The position numbers and the translations under genes were made by a program. Of a DNA stretch of 64,000 nucleotides, positions 26,512 through 35,749 are shown in pieces; position 1 is the stretch's first letter; each line of letters opens with the position of its first letter. Source of the DNA: JACDAN01 sp963721345 (lineage in GTDB: Bacteria; Actinomycetota; Thermoleophilia; Gaiellales; Gaiellaceae); NCBI GenBank assembly GCA_963721345.1, contig CAVRIT010000001.1, forward strand, positions 1,364,001 through 1,428,000, read 5' to 3'. The notes below the pieces were generated by a model. That model was not told the origin of the DNA. It saw only the letters and a list, made by a program, of their open reading frames with translations, and ran no database searches.

Positions 26512-27915
26512 ATGCGGCGAAGTACCAGCGATCGGATCGCTCCGATCCTAGTGATGGGTGGAGCGATGGCAGCGTTCCCGGCTGCGGCGGGACACTTCTT
26601 CGCGCGGGACAAGGTCACGTTCGGCGGTGAGCTGCACTTCGTCGGCGTCGGGCTGACTGCCCTCGCGGCGACCGCCGCTGCGATCGCCTTGACGATCATC
26701 GGTGCGCGCCGGAACGACGGCCGCACGGTGCTGATCGGCACGGCGTTCTCGGTCATGGCCGCGCTGCTCGCGCTCCACGGAATCGCAACGCCGGACATCC
26801 TGATCGGCATGAACGGCGTCGTTTCGTTCACCGGCGGCGCGACGCTCCCGATCGGAGGAGCAATTCTCGCGCTCGCCGCGGTGCCACAGTTCCGCCGGCC
26901 CGGCAACGTGCGCATCCTGCTGATCGGGCAGGCCGTGCTCCTCGTCGCAGTGCTCGCGCTCGGCGCCTCTGCGTTCGCCTTCCCTCAGCTCGTACCAGGC
27001 GTCCCGGAGCCCGGTAGCCCCGCGGCGCTCGCGCTGCTCGCGGTCGGTCTGGCGTTCTACGGGGCCCTCGCCTGGCGCGCGCTCCGCACCTTCCTCTTGA
27101 CCCACCGCCACGCCGACCTGCTCGTCGTGATCGGGATCGTCTGGCTCGCAGCCGCGATCCCACCCGCGATGCTCCTGCGCTACTTCGAGCTCGGCTGGTG
27201 GCTCGGCCACGGATTTGAGCTGGTGGGAATCGCGATCGTCGGGGTTCCCGTCGCGCTCGACCTGCGTCGCGTCGCCCAGTCGCGACCGCTCGCCGGCGAC
27301 CTGTCCCCCTGCGAGCTCGTCCGCTCCGAGGAGGCATTCCTCGGCTCGCACGTCCGAGCCCTGATGATCTCCCTCGCCGAGAAGGACGAGTACACGGAGG
27401 AACACACGCGCCGCGTCGCTCTCCGCGCAGTGCAGGTCGGCGAGGAGCTCGGCCTCTCGCCGGTTCAGCTTCGCGACCTCGCCACCGGAGCGCTCGTCCA
27501 CGACATCGGCAAGCTGGTCGTCCCCGATTCGATCCTGAAGAAGCCGGACACGCTCACCCGGTCCGAGTTCGCCGTCGTCAAGCGGCACTCGGAGAACGGC
27601 TACCGGACGCTCAAGGAGCTCGGCTTCCGCGAGTCGGTTCGCCGGCTGGTCCGCGACCACCACGAGCGGCTCGACGGCTCGGGCTACCCCCGCGAGATCT
27701 CGGGCCCCCAGATCTCGCTCGAAGCGCGGATCCTCGCGGCGTGCGACGTCTACGACGCGCTGATCTCGAACCGCGTGTACCGCGAGGCATTCACGCACGA
27801 GCAGGCGATGGCGATCCTGCACAAGGAGAGCGGCCTCAAGCTCGACCGGCGCTGCGTCGCGGCGCTCGAGCGTGTGCTCGGGCGCGAGCGGATTCCCGAA
27901 GCGATCGCCGTCTAG
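26512..27915 (+). CDS. membrane HD-GYP-domain phosphodiesterase
   Basis: A protein of 467 residues. Seven or eight membrane helices occupy about 10-265. A C-terminal HD-GYP domain (about 275-460) has EEHTRRVALRA, the HD pair in LVHDIGKLVVPDSIL, and the GYP loop as HHERLDGSGYP. Such enzymes usually hydrolyse cyclic di-GMP; the membrane part may sense an envelope or gas signal. No other c-di-GMP gene is in the window. Its stop shares CTAG with the stop of ligD. Confidence 0.9.
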   Translation: MRRSTSDRIAPILVMGGAMAAFPAAAGHFFARDKVTFGGELHFVGVGLTALAATAAAIALTIIGARRNDGRTVLIGTAFSVMAALLALHGIATPDILIGMNGVVSFTGGATLPIGGAILALAAVPQFRRPGNVRILLIGQAVLLVAVLALGASAFAFPQLVPGVPEPGSPAALALLAVGLAFYGALAWRALRTFLLTHRHADLLVVIGIVWLAAAIPPAMLLRYFELGWWLGHGFELVGIAIVGVPVALDLRRVAQSRPLAGDLSPCELVRSEEAFLGSHVRALMISLAEKDEYTEEHTRRVALRAVQVGEELGLSPVQLRDLATGALVHDIGKLVVPDSILKKPDTLTRSEFAVVKRHSENGYRTLKELGFRESVRRLVRDHHERLDGSGYPREISGPQISLEARILAACDVYDALISNRVYREAFTHEQAMAILHKESGLKLDRRCVAALERVLGRERIPEAIAV

Positions 27916-30251
27916 AACTTCCGGATCGCTCGCAGCGCGGCGCCCAGGGACTGGCGCCCGTGCAGAACGGGCTCGAAGAGATCGCCGTGCTCCTCGACCC
28001 GCCGCCGTACGACGTCCATCGTGAACGCGCGTGGATCGAGGCCCTCGTTGACCTCGTCCCAGCGCAGCGGGGTCGACACCGGCGCTCCCTCACGCGGGCG
28101 CACCGAGTAGACCGACGCGATCGTCTTGCCCTCCCCGTTCTGGTTTGAGTCGATCAGCACCCCGCGCCGCTTGGCGCGCGTCCACTCTGTGGTGACAAGC
28201 CCGCGGTGCGTCCGCGCCAGCGCCGAGGCGATGATCTCGGAGAACTCGCGTGTCTCGTCGAACGTGTGCCGGCGGGCGATCGGGACGAGCACGTGGATCC
28301 CGTCCGAGCCGCTCGTCTTGACGACGCTCTCGAGCTCGAGCGTGTCGAGTGCCTGCTTGACGAGCAGCGCGACCTCGACGGTCTCCTTGAAGCCGACGTC
28401 GTCCGAGGGGTCGAGGTCGAAGAGGACGAAGTCGGGCCGGCCGGGCTTGTCGACGCGCGAGTACCACGTGTTCAGGTCGATACAGCCCATGTTCACCATC
28501 CAGAGAAGCGCCAGCTGGTCGTTCGCCAGCGGGGCGCGGATCTTCCTGCGCTGTCTCGGCGATTCGCGGGTCGAGACGACGATCTCGACCGTCGGGATCC
28601 ATTCCGGCATGTGCTTCGGCGCATCCTTCTGGAAGAAGAACTTGCCGTAGGCCCCGTCCGGGTAGCGCTTCAGCGTGAACGGACGATTCTTGAGATGCGG
28701 GACGACTGCCGGCGCGACGTCGCGGTAGTAGGCGAGCAGGTCGCCCTTCGTGATCCCTACCTCGGGCCAGAAGGGCTTGTCGAGGTTGGACAGCTTGAGC
28801 ACCCGCTTGCCCTTGCGAATCTCGGCCGGGATCTGCTCGGGTTCCTCGCGCCGCACGTCCGTCGCCTCTTTGTCCTCGCGCAGGCCCTGGTAGGACGGCG
28901 CCCGCAGCCGGTCATCGTGCGTCCACTCGACGAACTCGACCTCGGCGACGAGCCTCGGCTCGACCCAGCGCACCGCGTCCTTGCGCACCTTCGGCATCTT
29001 CGGAACCTCGCGGAACGGGGAGCTCTTGCGCTCCAGCGGCTTCAGCTTGGCGAGCAGTCGATCGATCTCGTCATCGGTGAAGCCGGTGCCGACATTGCCT
29101 GCGTAGATCAGCTCCTCGCCTTGCCAGTGGCCGAGCACCAGCGAGCCGAACCGGCCTGACCGCCGGCCCTGCCCGAGCGTGTAGCCCGCGATCACGAACT
29201 CCTGCCGGCCGTGCGTCTTGACCTTCAGCCACTCGCGGGAGCGCTTCCCCGGGAGGTACTGCGAGTCGCGTTTCTTGGCGATGATCCCCTCGAAGCGCTC
29301 GTTCTGCGCCGCGCGGTACAGCGCGTCTCCGTCGTCGAACGACTCCGAGAACTGCACCACCTTCTGGCGATGGTCGATCAGCTCGCGAAGCCGGCGCCGG
29401 CGCTCCTCGAGCGGCCGGTCGACCAGCGGCTCGCCCTCGAGCTCGAGCAGGTCGAACGCGGCGAAGACGTAGCGCGTCCCGCTCTTGCCCTGCTGCATCG
29501 CGGAGAAGGTCGCGCGGCCTTCCTCGTCGAGCGCGCAGACCTCGCCGTCGAGGACGCAGTCCGGCGTCTTGAGCGCGCGTCCGAGCGCCCTGGCGACAGG
29601 CTCGAAGCGCGCGGTGAGGTCGTTGCCGTTCCTGCTCGTGAGCGTCGCGTCTCCCCCGTGGACGTCGACGATCGCGCGGTAGCCGTCCCACTTGACCTCG
29701 AACACCCAATCCTGCCCCCGGGGCACCTCCTTCGCGAGGGTCGCGGACATGGGGCGGTAGCGGCGGCGCTTCCCCTGCGGCGCCACGACCGTCTCGTCGC
29801 GCTTTCGAAGCAGCAGCCAGTTCTTCGGATTGCCGTCGAGCTTCGCGGGGACGAGCGTCCAGGTTCCCTCGAGCCGCTCGCCGTGCAGCCGCACGGTCAG
29901 CCCTCCGTTGCGCTTCTCCTCCAGGAGCTCGTAGGTGCCACGGTCCCAGACCTCGACCAGCCCCGCTCCGTACTGGCCCTGGGGGATCTCGCCTTCGAAG
30001 GTCGCATACTCGAGCGGGTGGTCCTCGACGTGGACGGCCAGCGCGCGCTGCCCCGGCTCGAGCGGGACGCCCTTCGGCACCGCCCAGCTCGCGAGCGCGC
30101 CGTTTCGCTCGAGACGGAAGTCGTAGTGCAGGCGGCGGGCGTCGTGGCGCTGGACGACGAAGATCGGCGCCTTACCCTTCTTCTTGCCTCCGAAGGGCTC
30201 CGGCGTCTTCTTCGGGTCTCGCTTCTTCCGGTACTCCCCGAGCTTGGCCAA
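27912..30251 (-). CDS. ligD: multifunctional DNA ligase D
   Basis: A protein of 779 residues with domains in the order phosphoesterase, ligase and polymerase, as in Pseudomonas and unlike Mycobacterium. The phosphoesterase (about 25-160) shows RHDARRLHYDFRLERNG and EGEIPQGQYGAG. In the ligase (about 165-460) Lys187 in EVKWDGYRA is the nucleotidylated residue. The polymerase/primase (about 475-779) has FDLDPSDD metal ligands. It seals double-strand breaks in non-homologous end joining with Ku, which is not in this window. The start is TTG. Confidence 0.95.
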   Translation of the reverse strand: MAKLGEYRKKRDPKKTPEPFGGKKKGKAPIFVVQRHDARRLHYDFRLERNGALASWAVPKGVPLEPGQRALAVHVEDHPLEYATFEGEIPQGQYGAGLVEVWDRGTYELLEEKRNGGLTVRLHGERLEGTWTLVPAKLDGNPKNWLLLRKRDETVVAPQGKRRRYRPMSATLAKEVPRGQDWVFEVKWDGYRAIVDVHGGDATLTSRNGNDLTARFEPVARALGRALKTPDCVLDGEVCALDEEGRATFSAMQQGKSGTRYVFAAFDLLELEGEPLVDRPLEERRRRLRELIDHRQKVVQFSESFDDGDALYRAAQNERFEGIIAKKRDSQYLPGKRSREWLKVKTHGRQEFVIAGYTLGQGRRSGRFGSLVLGHWQGEELIYAGNVGTGFTDDEIDRLLAKLKPLERKSSPFREVPKMPKVRKDAVRWVEPRLVAEVEFVEWTHDDRLRAPSYQGLREDKEATDVRREEPEQIPAEIRKGKRVLKLSNLDKPFWPEVGITKGDLLAYYRDVAPAVVPHLKNRPFTLKRYPDGAYGKFFFQKDAPKHMPEWIPTVEIVVSTRESPRQRRKIRAPLANDQLALLWMVNMGCIDLNTWYSRVDKPGRPDFVLFDLDPSDDVGFKETVEVALLVKQALDTLELESVVKTSGSDGIHVLVPIARRHTFDETREFSEIIASALARTHRGLVTTEWTRAKRRGVLIDSNQNGEGKTIASVYSVRPREGAPVSTPLRWDEVNEGLDPRAFTMDVVRRRVEEHGDLFEPVLHGRQSLGAALRAIRKF

Positions 30252-30272
30252 CCTGTAGAAACCGGCAGATTC

Positions 30273-31253
30273 CTAGTTACGAACGGGTGCAGCCTGCGTG
30301 GACAACCCTGTGGAAGCTGTGGATCCCGAGAACACCCCGATCGCGCGGAAACGAGCCCGGCGCCGGCGTCGCAGCTCGTCTCCAGGAACGTCCACCAGAT
30401 CTTCGATCGAGCTCTGTAGCCCCTCGTTCAGCAGGCGCGCCGCCTCGTCCGTGTCCGTGTGAGCGCCGCCCGGCGGCTCCGGAACAACGGCGTCGACCAC
30501 CCCGAGCTGGAGGCAGTTTGCGGCGTCGGGCTTCAGCGCTGCGGCGGCCTTCACCTTCTCTCCCGCGTCGCGCCAGAGGATCGCAGCGCAGCCCTCGGGC
30601 GAGATCACGCTGTACATCGCGTTCTCCTGCATCAGGACGCGATCGGCGAGCGCGGTGGCGATCGCACCGCCCGAGCCTCCCTCGCCGATGATGCAGGCGA
30701 CGATCGGGATCGTGAGCCGGCTCATGAGCGCCTGTGACCGTGCGATGGCGCCTCCCTGGCCGTGCTGCTCGGCTGCAACTCCCGGGTAGGCGCCGGGCGT
30801 GTCGATCAGCGAGACGATCGGAAAGCGGTGACGCTCGGCCAGGTCCATGACGCGCATGGCCTTGCGGTAGCCCTCGGGGTAGGTCATGCCGAAGTTCCGG
30901 CGCGTCCGCTCGTGGACGTCACGGCCCTTCTGGTGCCCCATGAACGCAACGGTCCGGCCGTGGAAGCTCGCGAGCCCGGTGATCATCGCGGGGTCTTCCG
31001 CCCGGGACCGATCGCCGTGGAGCTCGACGAAGTCGTCGAAGATCCGCTCGATGTAGTCGAGCGAGTAGGGACGATCGGGGTGCCGTGCGAGCTCGATGTG
31101 CTGCCAGATCTCCTCGTCGCTCGCCTCGGAGATCTTCTCGAGCTGGCGCTGGAGCCGCGCAAGCTCGCCGGAGATCCGCGCGCCGCGGAGCAGTCCGAGC
31201 CCCTTCAGCCGGCCCAAGCGGTCCCGCAGGTGAAGCTCGGCCTCACCCGGCAT
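30273..31253 (-). CDS. accA: acetyl-CoA carboxylase carboxyltransferase, alpha subunit
   Basis: A protein of 326 residues. The carboxyltransferase core shows YSLDYIERIFDDFVELHGDR, GHQKGR, FGMTYPEGYRKAMR, DTPGAYPG, and the oxyanion GEGGSGGA. With AccD it moves the carboxyl group from carboxybiotin to acetyl-CoA, giving malonyl-CoA for the fab genes upstream. It starts 6 bp after accD. The biotin carrier and carboxylase (accB and accC) are not in the window. Confidence 0.95.
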   Translation of the reverse strand: MPGEAELHLRDRLGRLKGLGLLRGARISGELARLQRQLEKISEASDEEIWQHIELARHPDRPYSLDYIERIFDDFVELHGDRSRAEDPAMITGLASFHGRTVAFMGHQKGRDVHERTRRNFGMTYPEGYRKAMRVMDLAERHRFPIVSLIDTPGAYPGVAAEQHGQGGAIARSQALMSRLTIPIVACIIGEGGSGGAIATALADRVLMQENAMYSVISPEGCAAILWRDAGEKVKAAAALKPDAANCLQLGVVDAVVPEPPGGAHTDTDEAARLLNEGLQSSIEDLVDVPGDELRRRRRARFRAIGVFSGSTASTGLSTQAAPVRN

Positions 31254-31259
31254 GGGCCG

Positions 31260-32102
31260 TCACTTGCTGAACAGCCGGAGCACCCGGCCGAGGTAGGGAC
31301 GGAGGTCGCGACGCCCGACGATGCCGTCGAGGTGGCCGAAACGGAGGTTGGACTCGGCGAGCCCGAAGTCCTCGGGCAGCTTCTCGCGCGTCGTCTGCTG
31401 GACGACCCGCGGGCCGGTGAAGGCGAGCAGCGCGCCGGGCTCGGCCACGATGATGTCTCCCAGCGACGCGAAGCTCGCGATCACGCCGGCCGTGGTCGGA
31501 TGCGCCATGACGCTGATCATCGCGCCGCCGGCGTCCTTCAGGTCCTCGACCGCGCACACCGTCTTCGGCAGCTGCATCAGCGAGAGGATCCCCTCCTGCA
31601 TGCGAGCGCCGCCCGACGAGGTCACGCTGACGAGCGGGACGCCGCGCTCCGCGGCGCTCTCACAGGCCCGTGCGAACTTCTCGCCGACGACACTCCCCAT
31701 CGAGCCGCCCATGAACGCGAAGTCCATGACGCTGAGCTCGCACGGAACCCGCTCGATCGCCGCCGCGCCGATCACGATCGCGTCGCCCATACCGGTGGCG
31801 ACCTCTGCTTCGGCGAGCCGCTCGGGATAGGGACGCAGGTCGAAGAACTCGAGCGGGTCCTCGGAGCGGAGGTCCGCAGCCTCCTCCTCGAACGTCCGCT
31901 CGTCGGCGAGCTGCTTGATCCGTTCCCGAGCCCGGACCGGAAAGTGGTGGTTGCACTGCGGGCAGACGCGCAGGTTCTCCGCGAGCTCGTCGTCGCGGTA
32001 GTGAGATCCGCAACCCGGGCACGTGTTCGGATGCGGCTTCTCGTTGCTCGCGGGCTCCGGGAGGTTGCGGTGCTCGATCGAGACGTCGATGCGCTCCGCC
32101 AC
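31260..32102 (-). CDS. accD: acetyl-CoA carboxylase carboxyltransferase, beta subunit
   Basis: A protein of 280 residues. The N-terminal zinc ribbon CPGCGSHYRDDEL and CPQC (four Cys) is typical of AccD. The crotonase-like core has FAFMGGSMGSVVGEK, SGGARMQEG and FAGPRV-type FTGPRVVQQT. It partners with AccA. The GTG start lies seven bases after TAGAGT (minus strand, 32115-32110), so accD-accA probably has its own leaderless promoter within the cluster. Confidence 0.95.
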   Translation of the reverse strand: MAERIDVSIEHRNLPEPASNEKPHPNTCPGCGSHYRDDELAENLRVCPQCNHHFPVRARERIKQLADERTFEEEAADLRSEDPLEFFDLRPYPERLAEAEVATGMGDAIVIGAAAIERVPCELSVMDFAFMGGSMGSVVGEKFARACESAAERGVPLVSVTSSGGARMQEGILSLMQLPKTVCAVEDLKDAGGAMISVMAHPTTAGVIASFASLGDIIVAEPGALLAFTGPRVVQQTTREKLPEDFGLAESNLRFGHLDGIVGRRDLRPYLGRVLRLFSK

Positions 32103-32112
32103 GGACCCCACT

Positions 32113-32877
32113 CTAGAACCCAGCGGCGGTTGCCAGGCGCGTGAGTGCCGGAACGTTCCGTTCCTCCGCCAGAAATGCGGTGAAGCCCACGCCGAGGACG
32201 GGGACGCCACGAACGATCCGCTCGACCTCTGAGACCGAGAGCCCGCCCGGCTCGGGCATGAACGGCGCCACCTCCGCCTCGTCGAGGGCGTCGAAGTCGA
32301 CCGCGACGTATGCGCCCTGCGTGCCTTCGAGCGCGCGGTCGACCACGTCGGGCCCGGTCCCGACGCCGGTCGCTGCGATGAACTCCTCTTCGGGAGGGTC
32401 GAGGTTCCGCGCGCCGATCAGCGCGACGTCTTCCGCCTGCACGGCGCCCGAGTCGATCAGGCGTCGCAGCGGCGTCGCCCACTCGTTCCCGGACGGCGAG
32501 CTCTCGATCGTGTTCAGGTCGCCGTGCGCGTCGAACCACAGGACTGCGATCCGGCCGTGCCGCGCCGCGAGACCCTCGGCGGCGCCGATGTGCGCGCAGC
32601 AGCACCCTCCGACCACGATCGGCCGGTCCGGCAGCTCACGCGCCAGCCCGAGGCTCTGCGCCGCAAGTGTGTCCTCGTCGACGGTCGCCGCCTCAGGGTA
32701 GGGCAGCTCGATCAGGGCGCCCTGCGCCATCGCCTCGCCGCCGCGGCCCCAGGCGCGCGGAACGCGGACGAGCCCCGCGCCGAAGGCTCGGCCGCACGAG
32801 TGACACTCGTAGCCGTCGTCGACGGCGACCGCGGTGTGCGCGCGGCAGTCGGGGCAGATCGCTCGAAGCCTCGACAT
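32113..32877 (-). CDS. ureohydrolase (arginase/agmatinase)-family protein with N-terminal zinc ribbon
   Basis: A protein of 254 residues. An N-terminal ribbon of two Cys pairs (CPDC at 8-11 and CHSC at 26-29) precedes a ureohydrolase fold. Metal-ligand motifs are recognisable: FDAHGDLN and VDFDALDE, and the first ligand block reads GGCCCAHIG instead of the usual GGDHS. The binuclear manganese site could therefore be intact but altered. The true substrate (arginine, agmatine, guanidine or another) cannot be told. The ATG overlaps the GNAT stop (TGATG). Confidence 0.75.
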   Translation of the reverse strand: MSRLRAICPDCRAHTAVAVDDGYECHSCGRAFGAGLVRVPRAWGRGGEAMAQGALIELPYPEAATVDEDTLAAQSLGLARELPDRPIVVGGCCCAHIGAAEGLAARHGRIAVLWFDAHGDLNTIESSPSGNEWATPLRRLIDSGAVQAEDVALIGARNLDPPEEEFIAATGVGTGPDVVDRALEGTQGAYVAVDFDALDEAEVAPFMPEPGGLSVSEVERIVRGVPVLGVGFTAFLAEERNVPALTRLATAAGF

Positions 32878-33781
32878 CAGAGAGGCTGCTCGTAGACGTC
32901 GCTGCGGCGGATGACCTGCATTCCGGCGCTCTCGTAGAGCTTGTTCGCTCCCGTGAGGCTGTCCGCGTCTACCCCAAGCGCCGCCGCGTGGAAGCCGCGA
33001 CGCCGGAACTCCTCGAAGGAGTGCAGCAGCAGGGCCCGCCCGAGTCCTTTACGGCGCCAGGGCTTGCGAACGCCGAGCACGCTCACCCACCCGACCCCCT
33101 TCTCCGCCTCGTGTTCGCGGTTGAGCGCCAGCCCCGCGATCTCACCGCCGTCCTCCGCGAGGAACCACAGCGAGGGGTCGAAGCCTTCGCGCATCAGCCA
33201 GTGCTCCCATTCGTTCTTGGGGCTCCGGACGTACTCCCAGTGCTCCTCGAACGACTCCTGGTGCGCCTCGTAGACGCGCTCTGCGTCGTCCGGCGTGCCT
33301 GGGCGAACCTCGACGCCGTCGGGCCAGGACGGCTCCGTCCGGCTCGCCGTCCAGCTCGATCCGCATCCGGTAGAAGTGCCGAATCACGCGCATGCCGCGC
33401 GCCTCGAACAGGCGCTTGGTCGCGTCGTCGATACTCGCGGTGTGGAGGCGGAGAACTTCGCCGCCACGCTCTCTCGCGCGGTTCTCGACCCAGTCGAGCA
33501 GCGCGAGACGAATCTCGTCGGACTCGGACGGCGGCACGCGAAGATCGACCCAGTAGATCGGCTCAGGCTCCGGATCGACGTCGACGTAGCCGACGAACTC
33601 GCCGTCGACGACAGCGATGCGCATGTCCGTCTCCGGGTTCAGCTTGGGGCCGGTGAGCCAACGTCCGCATCGACTCCACGCTCTCCTCGGGCTCGCCGTA
33701 GAGCTCGCTCGAGTCCCGGTTGATCAGATCGGTGAGCGCGGGGAGATCCTCGAGCGTGGGAGCCCGCAGCTCGAGGCTCAT
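32877..33781 (-). CDS. tandem GNAT acetyltransferase, two apparent frameshifts
   Basis: The corrected protein has about 300 residues with two GNAT domains. The first starts with LELRAPTLEDLPALTDLINR and continues in a second frame (GEFVGYVDVDPEPEPIYWVDL). The second lies in a third frame with the acetyl-CoA motif VRKPWRRKGLGRALL and the closing YESAGM. One extra base in the G-run 33646-33649 and one near 33330 account for both breaks. The double-GNAT layout resembles mycothiol synthase-like enzymes, but I see no specific signature. Its ATG overlaps the HAD stop (ATGA). Confidence 0.72.
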
Positions 33782-34440
33782 GCCGATGGGACGAGCTCGT
33801 CCAGCGTGTCCGGCAGCGCGCTGAGGTCGGAAAGCTCGCGGTCCGGCTCTGGGTCCGCCTGCTCGTCGAGCCGGTTGATCCACACGGTGCGGAGGCCAAG
33901 CTCCCGCGCCGGCGCGATGTCGTGGAACAGGCTCGCCGCGACGTGGACGTGGTGCGCCTTGTCGGCGGTCGTCGTCTCGAAGAAGCGCTCCCAGTGGACG
34001 GGCGCCGGCTTATACGAACCGAGCTCGCCGGCCACGATCGCCAGGTCGAACGGCACTCCGATCAGCTTCATGGACTCCGAGATCAGATCGCGATCCGAGT
34101 TCGAGAGGATCACGAGGTTCCAGCCTCTTAGCCGGAGCTCCGCGAGTGCTTCGGACACCTCGGAAAACGGCTCCCAGTCCGGGAGGGACTTTGCCAGGGC
34201 GTCCGATTCGCCCTCCGGAATCGGCAGGCGCTCCTCCTCGGCGAGCCTGATCAAAGCCTGGGTCAGGACTGCGCGATAGGGAAGCGAACCGTCCTGCTCG
34301 ATCTCGGGCTCGAGCTGGTGGAAGCGCTCGAGGAGCTCAGGAGCTCGCTCGACGCCGAAGAGCTGCTCGAGCACCCTGAGGATGCCGCCGTTCCAGTCGA
34401 TCAGCGTCCCGTAGCAGTCAAATGTCGCCCAGCGTTGCAT
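33778..34440 (-). CDS. HAD hydrolase, 2-haloacid dehalogenase-like
   Basis: A protein of 220 residues. The nucleophile motif FDCYGTLIDWNGG (DCYGT) is characteristic of the haloacid-dehalogenase subgroup. LVILSNSDRDLI and the Lys of GSYKPAPVHW follow, and the acidic motif position is HVAASLFHDI. It could be a dehalogenase or a general small phosphatase. The ATG at 34440 is six bases after TAGGCT (minus strand, 34452-34447), so transcription probably restarts here after fabF. Confidence 0.85.
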   Translation of the reverse strand: MQRWATFDCYGTLIDWNGGILRVLEQLFGVERAPELLERFHQLEPEIEQDGSLPYRAVLTQALIRLAEEERLPIPEGESDALAKSLPDWEPFSEVSEALAELRLRGWNLVILSNSDRDLISESMKLIGVPFDLAIVAGELGSYKPAPVHWERFFETTTADKAHHVHVAASLFHDIAPARELGLRTVWINRLDEQADPEPDRELSDLSALPDTLDELVPSA

Positions 34441-34489
34441 CACGCGAGCCTATCCAGAGGCCGCGGAACGGGTTCAGCCCGTTCCGCCG

Positions 34490-35749
34490 TCAGCGAAACT
34501 CGCGGATGACGATGCAGGCGTTGTGGCCGCCGAAGCCGAACGAGTTGGACATGGCGGTCTTGACCTCAGCCTCGCGCGCCTCGTTCGGGATGTAGTCGAG
34601 GTCGCACTCCGGGTCCGGCTCGTCGTAGTTGATCGTCGGCGGAAGGACGTTCCTGTTCACCGCCAGCGTCGCGAAGATCGCTTCGATCGCTCCGGCGGCG
34701 CCGAGACAGTGGCCTGTCGAGCCTTTCGTCGACGAGACAGGTGTGTTCCGCGCGTTCTCTTCGCCCAGCGCGAGCTTGATCACGCGAGTCTCGCTGGCGT
34801 CGCCGAGCGGCGTCGACGTTCCATGGGCGTTGATGTAGTCGACCTCGTCGGCGTTCACCCCGGCGTCGGCGAGCGCCATCGTCATCGCGCGTGCCGGATT
34901 CTCGCCGGTGGGATCCGGCTCCGTGACGTGGCGTGCGTCGGACGAAAGCCCGTAGCCGAGGAGCTCGGCGTAGATCTTCGCGTCGCGCGCCTGGGCGTGC
35001 TCCAGAGCCTCGACGACGACGACCGCGCCCGCCTCGCCCATCACGAAACCGTCGCGGCCCGCGTCGAACGGGCGGCTCGCCACCTCCGGCGCGTCGTTCC
35101 GCCGGGAGAGCGCTCGCATCGCGCTGAAGCCCGCGATCCCGACGCGCGTGATCCCGGCCTCAGTCCCACCGGCGAGCATGACGTCCGCGCGTCCCAGACG
35201 GATTGCGTCGGTCGCTTCCCCGATCGCCATGTTCGATGCGGCGCAGGCCGTGCACTGCGATGAGAGCGGCCCACGCGTGCCCAGGTACATCGAGACCCAC
35301 CCGGCGCCCATGTTCGGGATGATCTGCGGGATCGAAAAGGGGTTCACGCGGTCCGGCCCGCGCTCGAGCAGCGTCTCGAAGCAGTCCTGGAAGGCCTTGA
35401 GCCCGCCGATCCCGGTCGCGATCGACGCGCCGATCCGGTCGGCCTCCGGCTCGATCTCGAGCCCGGCATCGTCCCGGGCCTGGATCGCGGCGGCGACGAT
35501 CATCTGCGCGAAGCGATCCATGCGCCGCGCCTGCTTCTTCTCGATCCACTCGGCCGGATCGAAGTCCTTCAACTCGCACGCGAAGTGGACTGGGTACTCG
35601 CTCGCGTCGAACTGCTTGATCTCGTCCGCACCCGAGCGCCCGGCGATCAGGTTCTGCCAGCTCGTCTCGAAGTCGTTCCCGAGCGGCGAGACAGCGCCCA
35701 GCCCCGTGATCACCACGCGTCTCCGGCCGTTGCTCGAGTACGTGCTCAC
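34490..35749 (-). CDS. fabF: 3-oxoacyl-ACP synthase II
   Basis: A thiolase-fold condensing enzyme of 419 residues that elongates acyl-ACP with malonyl-ACP. The catalytic Cys is in QCTACAASN, the His residues in NAHGTSTPLGD and TGHCLGAAG, and the C-terminal FGFGGHNAC motif is present. The GTG start overlaps the fabG stop (GTGA). The usual acpP neighbour is absent between fabG and fabF. Confidence 0.96.
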   Translation of the reverse strand: MSTYSSNGRRRVVITGLGAVSPLGNDFETSWQNLIAGRSGADEIKQFDASEYPVHFACELKDFDPAEWIEKKQARRMDRFAQMIVAAAIQARDDAGLEIEPEADRIGASIATGIGGLKAFQDCFETLLERGPDRVNPFSIPQIIPNMGAGWVSMYLGTRGPLSSQCTACAASNMAIGEATDAIRLGRADVMLAGGTEAGITRVGIAGFSAMRALSRRNDAPEVASRPFDAGRDGFVMGEAGAVVVVEALEHAQARDAKIYAELLGYGLSSDARHVTEPDPTGENPARAMTMALADAGVNADEVDYINAHGTSTPLGDASETRVIKLALGEENARNTPVSSTKGSTGHCLGAAGAIEAIFATLAVNRNVLPPTINYDEPDPECDLDYIPNEAREAEVKTAMSNSFGFGGHNACIVIREFR

